Assembly (NCBI GenBank): GCA_002110485.1
Contig: MOWL01000070.1
Location: forward strand, 682,001-746,000
From: Emergomyces orientalis
Taxonomy: Eukaryota; Ascomycota; Eurotiomycetes; Onygenales; Ajellomycetaceae
Direction of reading: 5' to 3'
Length of the DNA: 64,000 bases
Shown: positions 35,260 to 48,081 of the stretch, in pieces
How positions within the stretch are numbered: position 1 is the stretch's first letter
Layout of the letters: every line of letters begins with the position of its first letter
Notes under the pieces: model-generated
The model's database searches: none
The model's input: the letters and a program-made list of their open reading frames with translations, nothing else
What the model was told of the DNA's origin: nothing
Translations under genes and position numbers: made by a program

Positions 35260-38200
35260 GGATGGCGATTTTTTTTAAATAACAAAAAAAACGCGCGGAA
35301 GAAGGTATTGGTATAAGAGGCGGTAAGATGTAGTGGGGTCAATTATGGGACGGTGATGTTTGTGTGGAGCCGATTCAAGTCCGAAATCTAGAAGAGAATT
35401 GCGATAACTGAAGGACTCAAGCCGCCCTGAACAAAAAACTAGACAAATTTAATAAAAACCACCTTCTTTTGTTTCTGTTGTTAGATAACCAAAACTAAAA
35501 AATATATTTTTACGATTTTTTTTTTCCTGTACTTGACCTTCCAGTTTATGTTTGGGAGATGTGGCGTGAACCAGTCAAAAGCTGAGATATCCGATTTGCG
35601 TCCTGATGGGATGGACGCAGCAACGTCCTTAGCAAGGGCCCTGTAGGTTTTTGACTGGCTGAGTTGCGATCTTGCAGGATACCAATCGAAAAGAAAACAA
35701 GCTCAACACAGCGAAAGATCGCAAAGACACTGGTACTGGACGGACGAGGACCAGGGTATAGAACGTCGACACAGCCTAGCTACACGTTGTCGGATCCAGG
35801 CACGGAGTGAGGTCCCGCAAGCAGGGAGATGCAGTTATACAGAGCAAATCAACTAGGCACAAAGAAACGGTGATTTATTTTTGGTGGGCGGGATGATGAA
35901 TGAGGACATAGTTTGCGTACGAGGCGTAGCAGATATGGCAAGGGGTGAGAAGATGGTATACCAAGTTTTTTGTTCGGCGTAACTGGGGAATGGGTCACAA
36001 GGGACTCTGTTGGATTAAAATCAAATACGTCGCGATCAGCACTAGATTTTGTGTCTGGTAGTTCCCGCAACCTGTGCAGGTCTCTGGAGCCGTATCAAAG
36101 TCGCGTTAAGTAGCGGATGTACGGAGTACACTGGCCACCAAAAACATGCTCTTCCCAGCTGCTTGTTGGTGTCCCGGCCTGCTCCAGAAGAGTGCATCAG
36201 ATATTAGAGTCACCAATCCAAGGCCGTGCTGCAGACTGGGGCTCAGGTGGAGGGCAAGGTCGGCAATCTGGGCGAAAGTAGGCTGGTGGGTTGGAGGGTG
36301 TGGGCGGGCGGCGATTGGGGATTGCTCGGGACGATACCACGCAAGGAACAGGCCTGGGGGCCCAGTTGCTGCGAAGGCGAAGAGTGACTGGTTGGGATCG
36401 TGACGAATGTCCTTCTCATGGGGGTGAACGAGAAAAAAAAAAAATTTATACTCCCATCTCTCCATCTCGTCTTGGAGGCTGGTTGGTTTCTCGATTCGTT
36501 AGTTATATTTGCTTTTTCTTGCTCTTGGGGTTTTTGATTAATTTTTCGTCTGTGTATCGTCTTATCACAAGGCAGAAAAATAAGGAACGAGTTTGGAGAA
36601 AAAAAGCAAAGAAAAAGCACAGAACAATGCTAATCGATAAGGATCCCAGCCAAGAGAAAAGAATTAAGAATAAAATAAAAATATGTTCAGGCAATAATAG
36701 GGAAATAATATCAGAGAAGAAATAACAACAATATAGGTATATTTCTTCGTCCTCTTCTTCGTCTTCTTCTTCCTCTATCCTGTGACGCATTACGGAGCAA
36801 ATAGCACAAAATCCAAAACAAACCCCCTCCACGAGCAATAAATACTAATTTTCTCGAATAACCAACACGTAACTTCCGACTTGCGACCGGGTTCAGGGCT
36901 CGGTGGCTGGGGCGGAGTGGGGGCTCAACAACGACAATCAAACGTCAAAAGCGAACTATATCATAAGACTTGAGAAGAGTGTCCCCAGCAGATGTCCCCC
37001 GAAGCACGCCAAAGAGCCTTAATATTCCGTTAAGATCCGCCTAGCTCCATCTAATTCTGGTTAAATCCCGGCGAGGATCCAGCGATGATGTTGTTGCAGC
37101 AGGTTAACAAAACCCCACCTCCTACTGCCTGGGACGAAAAAAGGATATCAGCAACACCAACAACACCCAACAAATTCTGTATACTCCTATTAACTAGCAA
37201 CAGATTAATACTTGCAAAAGGCTGTACATATACCTTCCCGGCTACTTAGACCATGACATTGTCACCGAATCATCCTGGACCAAAAAAATATAAAATAAAA
37301 ATAAAGAAAAATCTGCAGCTAGTTTAACTTGTTGGCCCCGTCCCCGCCTCTCACTAGCCGCTCTTCACCGCATCAAGAGCAACTTCTAACAGGCTGATGA
37401 TTTTCTCTCGCCATCACCACTATTCTCCTGCTTTGCTGTTGGTTGGCATCTAGGCAGATCCTACCGCGACTTGCATGTCAAGATTGAAAGTCGCTGCAAG
37501 TCAACGTGCTCAACGCGTCCCGCTTGCTTAACAAAATAATAACAGAGAGCAGAGCACAACCAAGAAAAAAAATTTAAAAAAATAAAAGAAAAAATGGGCA
37601 CAAAAGCAAGAGCAAAGAGAAAATAAGGAAGTTTCTGATATTGGAATCTTTCTAACCTGCTCCGTACCTCCTATTGCTGGAGAGGGCTGCCGGCTATGCT
37701 GCTGAAACTCCAATTGCCCCAGCCCAGGTGCCGCCTTCGAACAAGAATTGCAACATGCTAAGCCTCCGAAGGCCTCCTATGGAGAGGTGTTTCCTGGACC
37801 CCTTAACCACCGGAGCCGCTAGGCTTGGTACATTACATGTAAATGTTCTGCACATACGCCATTGACGGCCTTGTTTTTAACCAGACGTTCGGGGGCGAGG
37901 TGTATGCACTCAAAAGCAAAAGAGGCTTTCCCGCTGCATCGGCCAATCTAAATGTTGATATTAATTTTCGTTGTTGAGCTTCCTCTCTTCCCTCTCTGCC
38001 AATGCCCAACGGCTATTTTGACCCTCGATATACGGTTTATTGGTCCTACCTATGAATTGAGTCAATTCGGTACGATTCAGTTACTGAATACTTTTTTCCC
38101 TGCTGAGAATTTTAACCATGGCTACAAAAACCCGCCTAGAAAACTATAATGCAGGTTCGGGCTGCCTAGTTGCTCAGAATACAGCTCCTAGGAACAATAG

Positions 38201-39880
38201 TTTTGGGAATAAAACAAAATGACAAAAATCTGCCTCTCCACTCCCATTGACATATGACCAAATGCTCTGACGGAAGCAAAAAGCCATGAATAACCCCTTC
38301 AAAAGGCCGGCGTCCCAATCCAACTATCTATTCATAATTATTTTTCCGGGGTGCCTTAAAAAAAGAAGAGCATGTTAGTTTTTCTTTCCCATACAAACCC
38401 CAGGACGAACCAGGGGCTAGATGCGGGATATGGGTCCTTCTTGTACACATCACCACCAAAAAACACGAAGCCCTCCCCTGTTCTCGAAAAATATATAAAT
38501 AGTGCCACTTACAGCATCCGCATAGGATCCAGTCAGGCAGCAAGGCATATAGCAGCTCACTAGATTCCCACTCATACAGCTTCGAGCAACTTGCGGTCAA
38601 GCTGCACTTCAGATGAAAGGGAAAAAAAGTTTGGACAACTGACTTTGGAAAGACCGTCAGTAGAGGAAGCGGTTTTCCGCTACACATAGCGCATGCTTCA
38701 GTGCGGCCTATTTTTCCCCTCTGATGCGTGTCACAATTTTCCTGGTTCAAACCCACACACTAAATATCCGCGGAGCGGAGGACCTTGAGTTTCCCACTCG
38801 AACTGCGAGCGCCGGCTTATTCCCCCCACTACAGCTTTCACGTCGTCTCAAAAGCAGCTTGTGCCGTTGGCATTCCTGCTTGCTCACGTCGACAAAAGTA
38901 TTCCTCCTGTCAAGGTACCCGAACAATGGCTTTTCTATCCGTTAGGGCTCATAGGATATCTGTCTCCTCTCTTGAAACGTGTCTAGTGGTCGAACTTTTC
39001 GTCTCTGAAAAACTGAGATGGAATGCGACCAACATTACCCCTTGCCCCGGGTCCAATTATCTGAATTGTTTGGATTATTTTGAACTTTAATTTCGATTAT
39101 ATGGCTGTCGTTGCATGAACATCCAGCACAGACGGATGCCATAGATATACCCCCATGCAGACATCTCCATTGTCATCAAAATCCACCCACATTCCCACAT
39201 TCTCTGGAGTAAGCACATTGCCTCTCACTCTACCGTTGTTGGGACTTGAAAAGCAGGACGGAATGTCAGAAGAAGTTAACAATAATTGTACTTTATACTT
39301 CTGCAAACTTCAAAGCAAAAATTTAGCAACCCCCTCCCCCCAAAACTCATCCCCAGGGGCGAAAAATCCAAGAGCTTGGTACTTTCATGATTCAGATAAA
39401 GACTGTGGAGAATTGGCCTCTTTTGGTTTCCGCAAGGATAAAGAATTTATTAAGACCCTACTCGTTGAAGATCTTACCGATATAGAATGAAAGGGTATAT
39501 ATATTGCATGTCACCTGGTAAGAAAGAAAGAAAGAAGAAAAAACAAATAGACATATACACTTATCTTCCATCTTTTCCGCTTTAATACAAACAGAAATAA
39601 CAGCAATAACAGGACACCGGTACACAACAAAAACAGGGTAGAATAAAACTGAACATAAGGTGAAAAAGAGAGAGACCTTGAAAGGAACCATTTCAAGCAA
39701 GCCGAACCTATTAGATCTTAGCGACGCACGGATGTCGGGTAAAGCATAAACCGGGGAGAACAGCGGCAAAAATTCAGAATCAATGGGACGAGTGTAGGCG
39801 AAGAGCGTGATGGTATAATATCTTATCATACGCCATTTTTTACTAAAATTACAGAGTTTTGTCTTGGAAGCAAGTGTCGT
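35260..39880. other. Gene desert, 4.6 kb
   Basis: I found no gene I could support between the giant gene's start and the 3' end of the HMG-box gene. The left part should carry the giant gene's promoter and leader. Simple purine/pyrimidine tracts occur, and the open frames (for example 36106-36465, 38328-38756) have no family features. Opposite-strand frames at 39097-39490 are noted separately. A long noncoding transcript or an extended regulatory region would be compatible. Confidence 0.4.
39155..39490 (+). CDS. Unresolved open frame, hypothetical
   Basis: The frame starts with ATG and codes for 111 residues, with a charged C-terminus containing FGFRKDKEFIKTLLVEDL. Its first half has a Thr/Pro/Leu-rich stretch. 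A competing minus-strand frame (39306-39097) also looks protein-like (GMWVDFDDNGDVCMGVYLW). I do not recognise either, and at most one is likely to be a real gene. It is listed only as a candidate. Confidence 0.2.
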   Translation: MQTSPLSSKSTHIPTFSGVSTLPLTLPLLGLEKQDGMSEEVNNNCTLYFCKLQSKNLATPSPQNSSPGAKNPRAWYFHDSDKDCGELASFGFRKDKEFIKTLLVEDLTDIE

Positions 39881-41032
39881 TTACATTGGGCTTGCCGATC
39901 TAGATGCACTTGGATGTTCAACCCCATAAAGGGACTTATACTGATGAACGTATCGATCCTTCTCTTCAAGGGCCATTTGTTGGTATTTCTGCGAAAGGTT
40001 CTTGTCAGCTTCGCGTGCAAGTCTGCGGGTTGCCAGAAGGAGCGAGGGCCAAAAGGAAACGAGAACGAAAAAAGCCAGAAAATTGACGAAATACTGCATA
40101 CCTCTTTTTCGCTCGCTGATAGGCCGCGCCATAACTCTGCAGATTTCTTCATCCGGTCACTGGTGGACACTTCTCCACTTGCAGATACTTCCTTTACGAA
40201 ATGCATATATGCATTCGCAGGCCGCTTTGGCTGTCTATCATCCGAAATTTCCATAAATCCTCTCTTCTTATTGAGCAATCGGCGCAGCTTCCGGCGGGCA
40301 GCGTTGGCTTCCTTAATCTGAAAAGGAGTGTGCCTATTCACCCACTCCTGAAACGCGGTTTTGTTTGCAGCCCGGTTCGATTGCGCGATTTCATCAAGGC
40401 GCTGGTCGATCCAGTTAGAAATCATGGAGCCAATGGAATTTCAATGGCAAATACAAAGGAGAGTTTCATCGTACCTGGCGCTCTGCAGGGAGTAAATTCT
40501 TGTAGGCCTCAGAAACACCCGAAAACTGTTTGTGTTGTTGTTGAAGGAGGATGTAAGCTGTCTCTGGTAGACCTTTCGGAGGATCAAGTGCCGTAACCTT
40601 CAAGTTTTCGATCACTTCTCTAGCCTTCTTCTTTTGTAAAGCTTCCTTTTGCTTTTCGGTTAGTTGCTTTCGCTTCGGGGCAGCTTTCACCTTGGGCTTC
40701 GCCTTGGTTGACTTCTTAACAGATCTCTTAGCAGTTTTATTCGTGGGCGTAGACTTCTTCTTTGCTGGCTTGGTAACAGATTTCTTCGAAGCTGCGGTAC
40801 CACCAGTATTAGCTCCCCGGGCAGCTGTCGCATAGGTTTTCTTCGCGAGAATTGGGAGAGTGCGACGGAACAGGCGGGCGTTTGATGGGGCCGAGAGATT
40901 TCGAACAAAACCGATAGCAGAACGGTATGCTGGAGCATTGGTAACAGTCACACGAGCTCCAGTGGAGCTGGCTTCAACTAAATTCACACATCTCAGGAGC
41001 ACACGACCACGGCGCGCAAGGACGAAAGTCAT
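39881..41032 (-). CDS. Mitochondrial HMG-box DNA-binding protein (Abf2/mtHMG-like)
   Basis: Exons 41032-40475, 40401-40102 and 39988-39881 give 321 residues; donors GTACGA and GTATGC, branches CTAAC and CTGAC. The N-terminus is Arg-rich with a typical presequence (ARLFRRTLPILAKKTYATA), followed by a Lys/Ala/Thr-rich H1-like segment (about residues 85-125). A first, degenerate HMG-like region (PETAYILLQQQHKQF...LPAERQRLDEIA) precedes a clear HMG box: RQPKRPANAYMHFVKEV, ELWRGLSASEKE, then KYQQMALEEKDRYVHQYKSLYG after the last intron. Such proteins compact mitochondrial DNA into nucleoids. The ATG at 41032 is preferred over an upstream in-frame one at 41107. Confidence 0.88.
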
Positions 41033-41639
41033 AGTTGATACACAGGAGTATATTGGAAAGGACAACAAGAAATCAACTGGGCATTGACAGGCCACCAAGA
41101 AAGTCAATTATATGGGACAAGTCGCGCGATGCGATCCGTCAAACTATTGCATCTAGATTCCCTCCTTTTCGAGATGATGATATTCAATGGCGATGTGAGG
41201 TGATGTGATGCTGGAGCTCTGCTGGGAGGGTTCAAGGAGGTTGGTTTGTTTGGGGTCAGGCCGAAAACAGGAAAGCGCCGTTTACACTCCCTCTAGTACT
41301 ATTTTGGGAATAGCGTTGCCAAGCCCTGGAGATATCAAATGCGGCTCTGTTCCTCATTGCTCGACAAATCTCCAGTTCGATGGCGACAAAACATCCTTGG
41401 AACCTCCACTCGTACAAACCAGACGTGTTACCTTGAGCAGCAGGTGCAAAAGTGCATATTTATAGCAGATACCAACAGGATCATTGTTGAATACTTTCCT
41501 TTACCCAACACGAGGATTATGGTGGCCACTTAGGCGTCCTCCTTTTTTGCGCAGAGCTAACCGCAGGCGTACACTATCCACATTCCTTTGGAGTTATCCA
41601 AGCAGTAATATCTACTCAATCACAAATTTGGCCTGCGAG
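41033..41639. promoter_or_regulatory. Divergent promoter between mtHMG and PRP5
   Basis: A 607-bp spacer between two divergent ATGs. It should serve both genes, and co-regulation is possible but not shown. I see no motif I would name. Confidence 0.5.
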
Positions 41640-44600
41640 ATGGCTCGGGATACTCGCTCACCATCGCCTGTAGGCAGTACCCACTCGTTAAAACGGAGCC
41701 GCAGGGATGAAGACCGGTATGACAGAAGCCGGCGGGATGATGTAAAGGGACATCGAAGGTCCCGAAGTCCCGACGTAAGATTCATTACTATTCAAAATGT
41801 CATATCAGCGCGTTATAGCTAACATTTTATATTTTTGCAGAGGCGATATCGTGACCGTGACCGTGACCGCGACCGAAATTCCTATCGTAGAAGAGATCGT
41901 TCCCGCGATGAGCATCGAGACGAACGACGGGATGAAGACACCTATCGCCCCAGTAAGAGAGACCGCTCCAGAACTAGATATCGCTCACGGGACCTTGATG
42001 ATGATAGAGACTATCGTCGGAGAAGTCGCGACAGGGAGCATCGAACCAGGCGAGATGATTCCCGTGACCGGGGGCGGAGAAGACGGGGCGACTCTACTGA
42101 CTCCAAGCGCGATTATAGACGGGACGATAGCAGAGAACGGGTTCCAAACAAGGGTACAGGTGTGAAGTCTCAAGAGGTCAGCCCCAATCACGCCATATTT
42201 AACAGAACTTGAAATTATACTAACATCGATTTACAGACGTCGAAGCCTTCTACGCCAGCTCCTGCTCCCGCCCAAACAGATGAGGAAAAGAAGGCTGAAA
42301 GACGAGCCAAATTTCAAGCTTGGAAGGAAAAGGTCGCAGCGGAACGCGAGCGGAAAGAAAAGGAACTTGCAGCATCAGGTGGCGCGCGGAACATACTGGA
42401 TGAGATTGATAAGAAAACCGCATTGTCCCAAAAGGTCGCGACCCCTGAAACTTCGACAACACCTCCCACAACTACAACCACACCTACCCCATATGCTGGG
42501 AAATTTGATCCCAAAGCAATTGCAAAAAGAGCCGCTGCGCCATCTCCAGAACCGTCTCTACTTGGCAAGGATATTGGCGTCCCAAGTATCGCTACGTCCT
42601 CTGCAACATCCACTCATTCGACTGCAGGGAACAAGGCTAACAAATCTTCAGTTTCTGCAAGCGCTCCTTCTGGTAAGCAGCTAACTTGCTCCCCTTCCAG
42701 TTCCTTCCCCTTCGTTTCGGGTCTAACAAACCCACTAACTTTTACCCCTTCAGGAGCAACTGCCCTAAAAGCCCGAGGAAACATAGGTGGCTTCGGTCTA
42801 GGTGTTAAGCCAGCGGCAGAAACAGACAAACCTACTTCCAAGCGAGCCTTAGATTTTGGCGACGAGGAATCGACCCAGAGAAAGCTAGCGAAGCTTCCTG
42901 ACCCTTCCCTAGAAGATACAGCTGAAGAGAATGGGCACGAGGCAATCAACGGTGTTGGCGAGGACGAAGACGATGACGTTGATATTCAAGATGGCGGAAC
43001 AGAGGAAGAGAATGCAGCTGCCGCAAGGGCAGCCGCAGAAAAGCGAGAGGAACGATTACAAAGCCAAGGTATTACGCGACAGACGCAGCTCGATGTCCAA
43101 CCTGAAGGTGCGGCCTCTACCAGCCCCAATGGCGATGTAGCCATGCCTGATGTCGCTCAGAATGCCACTCTTCCTGTCGCAATGGACGTGGAAGAGGAGG
43201 AGACTGACCCATTAGATGCATTCATGTCCGGCCTTGCTGAATCTGCTCCAACTCGAAACGGCCGGCACGGCACAAACTTCTCAAAGTCGAAACAACAACA
43301 ACCTCAAGCGATATTTGGAGACGAAGATGATGTAGATATAAAAACGATCGACCCTGAGGCAGATGATTTCCTAGCTATTACCAGCAAAGGGAGAAAAAAG
43401 AAAGATCTACCACCAGTAAACCACGAGAAAATGAACTACGAACCCTTCCGTAAAAATTTCTATACCGAACCAGTTGACTTAGCAGAACTTACGGAAGAGG
43501 AAGTCGCAGCTCTGCGATTAGAGCTTGATGGGATAAAAGTCCGTGGTGTTGATGTTCCGAAACCTGTTCAGAAATGGTCCCAATGCGGGCTTGGAGTGCA
43601 GACACTCGATGTCATTCGGAAACTTAACTATGAAAATCCCACATCAATCCAATCCCAAGCAATTCCTGCAATCATGTCGGGAAGAGATGTGATAGGAGTG
43701 GCAAAAACTGGATCCGGCAAGACGATCGCATTTTTACTCCCAATGTTTCGACATATTAAGGACCAACGGCCCCTGGAGAACATGGAAGGGCCAATGGGGC
43801 TGATCATGACCCCGACCCGAGAATTGGCAACTCAAATCCATAAAGAATGCAAACCTTTCCTAAAAGCACTGAATCTTCGAGCGGTGTGTGCATATGGGGG
43901 AGCTCCTATCAAGGACCAAATTGCCGAGTTAAAACGTGGGGCAGAAATTATTGTTTGTACGCCTGGCAGAATGATAGATCTTCTCGCCGCAAATGCTGGG
44001 CGAGTAACTAATTTACGACGAGTTACATATGTGGTGCTCGACGAAGCGGACAGAATGTTCGATATGGGCTTCGAACCTCAAGTTATGAAAATTCTTGGAA
44101 ATGTTCGACCGCAACGACAGACTGTTTTATTCTCCGCTACATTCCCCCGTAACATGGAAGCTCTTGCGCGGAAGACATTAACCAAACCCGTGGAAATCAT
44201 CGTTGGTGGAAGAAGTGTTGTTGCGCCAGAAATTACCCAGATTGTGGAAGTCCGCAATGAAGATACTAAATTTGTGCGACTTTTAGCCATACTGGGTGAC
44301 CTTTATGCAGATGACAAAAACGAGGATGTGCGTGCCTTGATATTTGTCGATCGACAGGAAGCTGCCGATGGCCTTCTCCGAGATTTGATGCATAAAGGTT
44401 ATCCCTGCATGTCCATCCATGGAGGTAAAGATCAAGTCGATCGAGACTCCACAATTGAGGACTTCAAGGCAGGCGTATTTCCCATACTTATTGCCACTTC
44501 CGTTGCAGCTCGCGGTCTTGATGTAAAACAGTTAAAACTCGTCGTTAACTACGATGCACCAAACCATCTCGAGGATTATGTTCACCGAGCTGGCCGTACC

Positions 44601-45572
44601 GGACGTGCCGGTAACACTGGAACTGCCGTGACGTTTTTGACTGAAGACCAAGAAAGATATTCGGTGGATATCTCCAAAGCATTGAAACAGAGCGGGCAAC
44701 TAGTCCCAGAACCCGTGCAGAAACTGGTCAATTCGTTTATCGAAAAAGTTAAAGCAGGGAAGGAGAAGGCAAGTGGTTCTGGCTTCGGCGGGAAAGGGCT
44801 AGAGCGGCTCGACCAAGAACGTGATGCGGCTCGCAATCGTGAAAGGAAAACGTATAAAACAGGCGAAGAGGGCGAAGAGGAAGAAAGAGAGGAAAAGAAA
44901 GATAAGAAAGACGACCTGTTTTCCAAAGCAGCTTCTGCTGTACAAGCCGCATCTACACCGGCACCAACACCCGGCGTACCTAAGGGTATCGACCTAGACG
45001 GCAAGATTACTGTCCACAAGACCGAAAAGCCTGCTCCGACTTCGACGAATAATCCTCTGGACAAAGTTGGCTCCGCTGTGGCTGATATTCATGCCCGATT
45101 GAACAAAGCTGGCGTGATGAGGTCCGGTGTTCCTATTGATAATAAGGGACCTGATGCAGGAGCATTCCACGCCACTTTAGAAATTAACGATTTTCCACGT
45201 AAGTACTCTCTTTTCCTTTCAGATCCATTCATTTATTTTCAGTTTGTCCCATCCTTCTTTTTGAATATATAGAACTAACCAAGGCTGTCAACTCCAGAGA
45301 AAGCCAGATGGGCTGTCACCAACCGTACTAATGTCGCAAAAATTCTCGAGGCTACGGGTACATCCATTACAACCAAGGGCAGCTTTTATCCTGCAGGAAA
45401 GGAGCCGCAACCCGGCGAAAACCCGAAGCTTTATATTCTAGTTGAAGGAGACACGGAATTGGTTGTTACCAATGCAATGCGGGAGCTCATGCGTCTTTTG
45501 AAAGAGGGAACAATTGCTGCCGTAGACAGTGAATCTAGAGCTCCTACAACCGGCAGATATAATGTTGTATAG
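41640..45572 (+). CDS. PRP5: DEAD-box pre-mRNA-splicing ATP-dependent RNA helicase Prp5
   Basis: Exons 41640-41774, 41841-42176, 42237-42672, 42754-45198 and 45298-45572 give 1208 residues. The N-terminal 150 residues form an RS/RD-rich domain (RRYRDRDRDRDRN). The TDPLDAFM element is the Prp5/DDX46-specific DPLD motif used for U2 snRNP contact. The helicase core has AKTGSGKT, PTRELA, TPGR, DEAD (VLDEADRMF), SAT, ARGLD and HRAGRTGRAG. The C-terminus (ATGTSITTKGSFYP) matches the conserved KH-like tail of the family. It remodels U2 snRNP at the branch site in the nucleus. Intron 3 (42673-42753) is 81 nt, a multiple of three with no in-frame stop. Confidence 0.96.
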
Positions 45573-46540
45573 AAAATTTGTTGTTTCAGGTTCTTTGTTT
45601 CCCCCGGTGTTTCTATCAGTATTCGTATTATGTCAATTGTTACTTTCTCGTTGTTACGGTGGGGTTTCTCTTTGGCAACTTCTGTCTTTCTTTAAAGCGT
45701 TTGCATGTATGTCATAAGCTTGGACTGGGTGTTTAAACCTCTTTTATTTTTTGGTGAGCGGTATTATTACGGAGCCTGATTATTAGAAGGAAAATTTTAC
45801 CTTTTCCACCTCAAGATTAACTTTATTCCAACCAAATGATGGAGCGGAATATAATTTGGCTGAACATATTATACGTGGATATATACTGAATATATTTGGG
45901 GGGGTTTTGGTTTTGGTTTTCTACTCGCTAAGTATCATACATGTGCATGGGCTAAAATGACGTAGGTAATATAGCATTAGCATTCCGCCCCAAACGTGAT
46001 CCCGTCTGCAGCCGAGTGGGAAAAAGCAGTCACTTCTACCACTAGAGCCGTATAAATGCCAATTCAAGGATTGGGAGGTGTAGAAAAAGGGCATATAGTA
46101 AACCGGGTTTAAAAAATTGAAAAAAAGATACCTAGCAGCATGCATAATTACAGAAGGGGTGGAGCAAAGCAAAGATCATAGAGCCAGAAAATCCGAAGAA
46201 AACAAGAATATAACGCCGTGTTTATGGTTAACGCTGGAGTATCAATAGCTCAGGGGGCAAAAGAAAGAAGAAGAAGAAGAACGTCAAGAAAGGGAACGGG
46301 AGCCTGGCAAAACCAGGAGTAAAAAGTGTATGATGGCTCGACATGGACAACTTCCAAAAGAGCGGCCGATGAAACGAAGATAATGTCGAAACTTGTAAGG
46401 TCCCGTGGTCTAGTATAATAAATATAACCAGAGGACTGAGTTACATGCGGAATTAAATCTGCATTGAACTTTAAAAATAGAGATAGAGATCACATCTGTA
46501 AAAAAGAGCCAGACTTTATCCGAATATGGTCCTGGGTGAA
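45573..46540. other. Convergent 3' regions
   Basis: This holds the 3' UTRs of PRP5 and of the minus-strand gene ending at 46541. Short AAG-type and AT-rich tracts occur; no coding exon is seen. Confidence 0.55.
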
Positions 46541-47093
46541 TCAATCCCACCTCTTCGTCGCCGCAGCCGCATCCGCTTCCCTCGTGGCACGGTTATGACG
46601 ACTCGCCTCATCTAGCGTCTCATTTAGGGTCTGTGCCTTCTGCGCTGCAAGCTGTGAGCCTAGTTTGCCCTTCTTAGCAGTGGATGTTTGTTTCGCAGCT
46701 CGTTCCTAATGTGTGGAAACGCAAAAAATATTTGAAAGGCCAATTAGTAAAAGTCAAAGGTCCGAAAACGATAATTTAATTATTTTTTTTGAACATTCAA
46801 ATGTTTGCGGAATTGAGTCCTAGAGGAGGGGAAGTATTGTGGTAATATGCTCATTTGATAGTGGTGAAACTGACCTCTGCAGCCCGCGCAGCCGCATTCC
46901 GCGGGTCACCCTTCCCTTGATCCGCACCCTGGCCACCACCTAGTGTCCTTCCTGCACTGGCCCGGGAGGAGCCAACTTTGCGCGGAAGCGAAGCGCGGGG
47001 TGCCTGGGGAGGGTTCGGGTTTGCTCCCAGTACACGGCCTGGTTGGGTGAATGGTTCGGTTGGGTTGGCACTTTTGGAGCAGAGGCTTCCCAT
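46541..47093 (-). CDS. Small conserved protein with N-terminal myristoylation motif
   Basis: Exons 47093-46875 and 46705-46541 give 127 residues (GTCAGT donor, ATTAG acceptor, phase 0). It begins MGSLCSKSANP: Gly at 2, Ser at 6 and Lys at 7 fit the N-myristoylation consensus, and Cys at 5 could be palmitoylated, as in many dually acylated signalling proteins. The rest is Gly/Ala/Arg-rich, then a helical, charged C-terminus (SRHNRATREADAAAATKRWD). No catalytic domain is visible. A peripheral membrane location is inferred. I do not recognise the family, though its size and order resemble small conserved fungal proteins of unknown function. Confidence 0.8.
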
Positions 47094-48081
47094 AGCTGCT
47101 GGGGAAGGATGGGAGTAGCCAATTGGATGTCCTTGGCTGCTGTTTATTTGCGCGATCTCGTTTCTGTTTTCTCTCGTTTACTCGTTAAAGTTGGGGCATG
47201 CAATCTACCAGGGGTGGAATGGAGGAATGCGACAGGCAGATGATAAGGGCCGCGTAACTAGCGTGGGTGTGGAGGTGCCCGGGAATTAGTTAAGCGATCG
47301 AAGCGCTGTCCCTATTATAAATGGGACTGAAGTCGTTAGAAGCGCGGCGTATAGATCTCGTTCTCTCCCTCCTTTGGTCCAGGAGGTTACATCCAAGATA
47401 CCTCCAGGAACGCTGGAAGGTAGGTTGCAATTAGGGCTTGACTCGCCCAAAAGGAGTTGCCTGTTAGGGCTTAGGGTTAGCCGGCCACTGATCGTCACGT
47501 GCCACTCATCCCCCCCAGTTAGCCGGATTAGATTGCCCATGGATGGATTACTAACGCCATCTCTGTTCAAAAGTCCACATCGCAGAATCCGTCAGGCCTC
47601 GAGTGTGGGCTCAGACGCCTTGCTCTTTGCTGTTACTGTGTTGATCTTGATAAGGCCCCTCGTGTTGGTGAGCTGCCAGCCGCCAATCTGCTCGCTGTCT
47701 GTTTTTCTTTTTTCCTGTGATGCACCTTGGCCCGTGACCACCAAGGTCCTCATTGCGCTGCTTCTCCTTTGCAGCCAGTACGGGCGCTGTAACGACGACA
47801 ATTGCGATTATTGTTATCGTTATTATTTTTTTCTCCCGCCTTTTCCCCTCCGGCAGTCCCATCAGAATAGCGACTGCAGGATATGGGGTTTGTGCGGCTA
47901 GATAATCGGTCTATTTTCGGCTTCGTATTACGCCTACTTTTCTCTCGTTCCAATCCAGGCGCTTTAGGCCCAAACTTGAAGTCGGGACACACAGCACCAC
48001 CCCAGGATCCAGGATCTACTATTCACCCTTCCTCTCCTTATCCCCGACTTGTCAGCCGCTATTGGCCAGCCATACCCATCT
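47094..48081. promoter_or_regulatory. Divergent promoter region of the myristoylated protein and zafA
   Basis: About 1 kb between the two ATGs. It includes the zinc-response-like palindrome at 47724-47747. Open frames here (47374-47901 and others) carry no family features. Confidence 0.5.
47724..47747. promoter_or_regulatory. Candidate zinc-response element (ZR palindrome)
   Basis: ACCTTGG at 47724-47730 and CCAAGGT at 47741-47747 form a perfect 7-bp inverted repeat with a 10-bp spacer. CAAGGT is the reported core of the Aspergillus ZafA binding motif, and yeast Zap1 uses a related palindrome. The element lies 335 bases before the zafA ATG at 48082, so autoregulation is the natural reading. 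That is inferred from motif and position. Confidence 0.6.
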
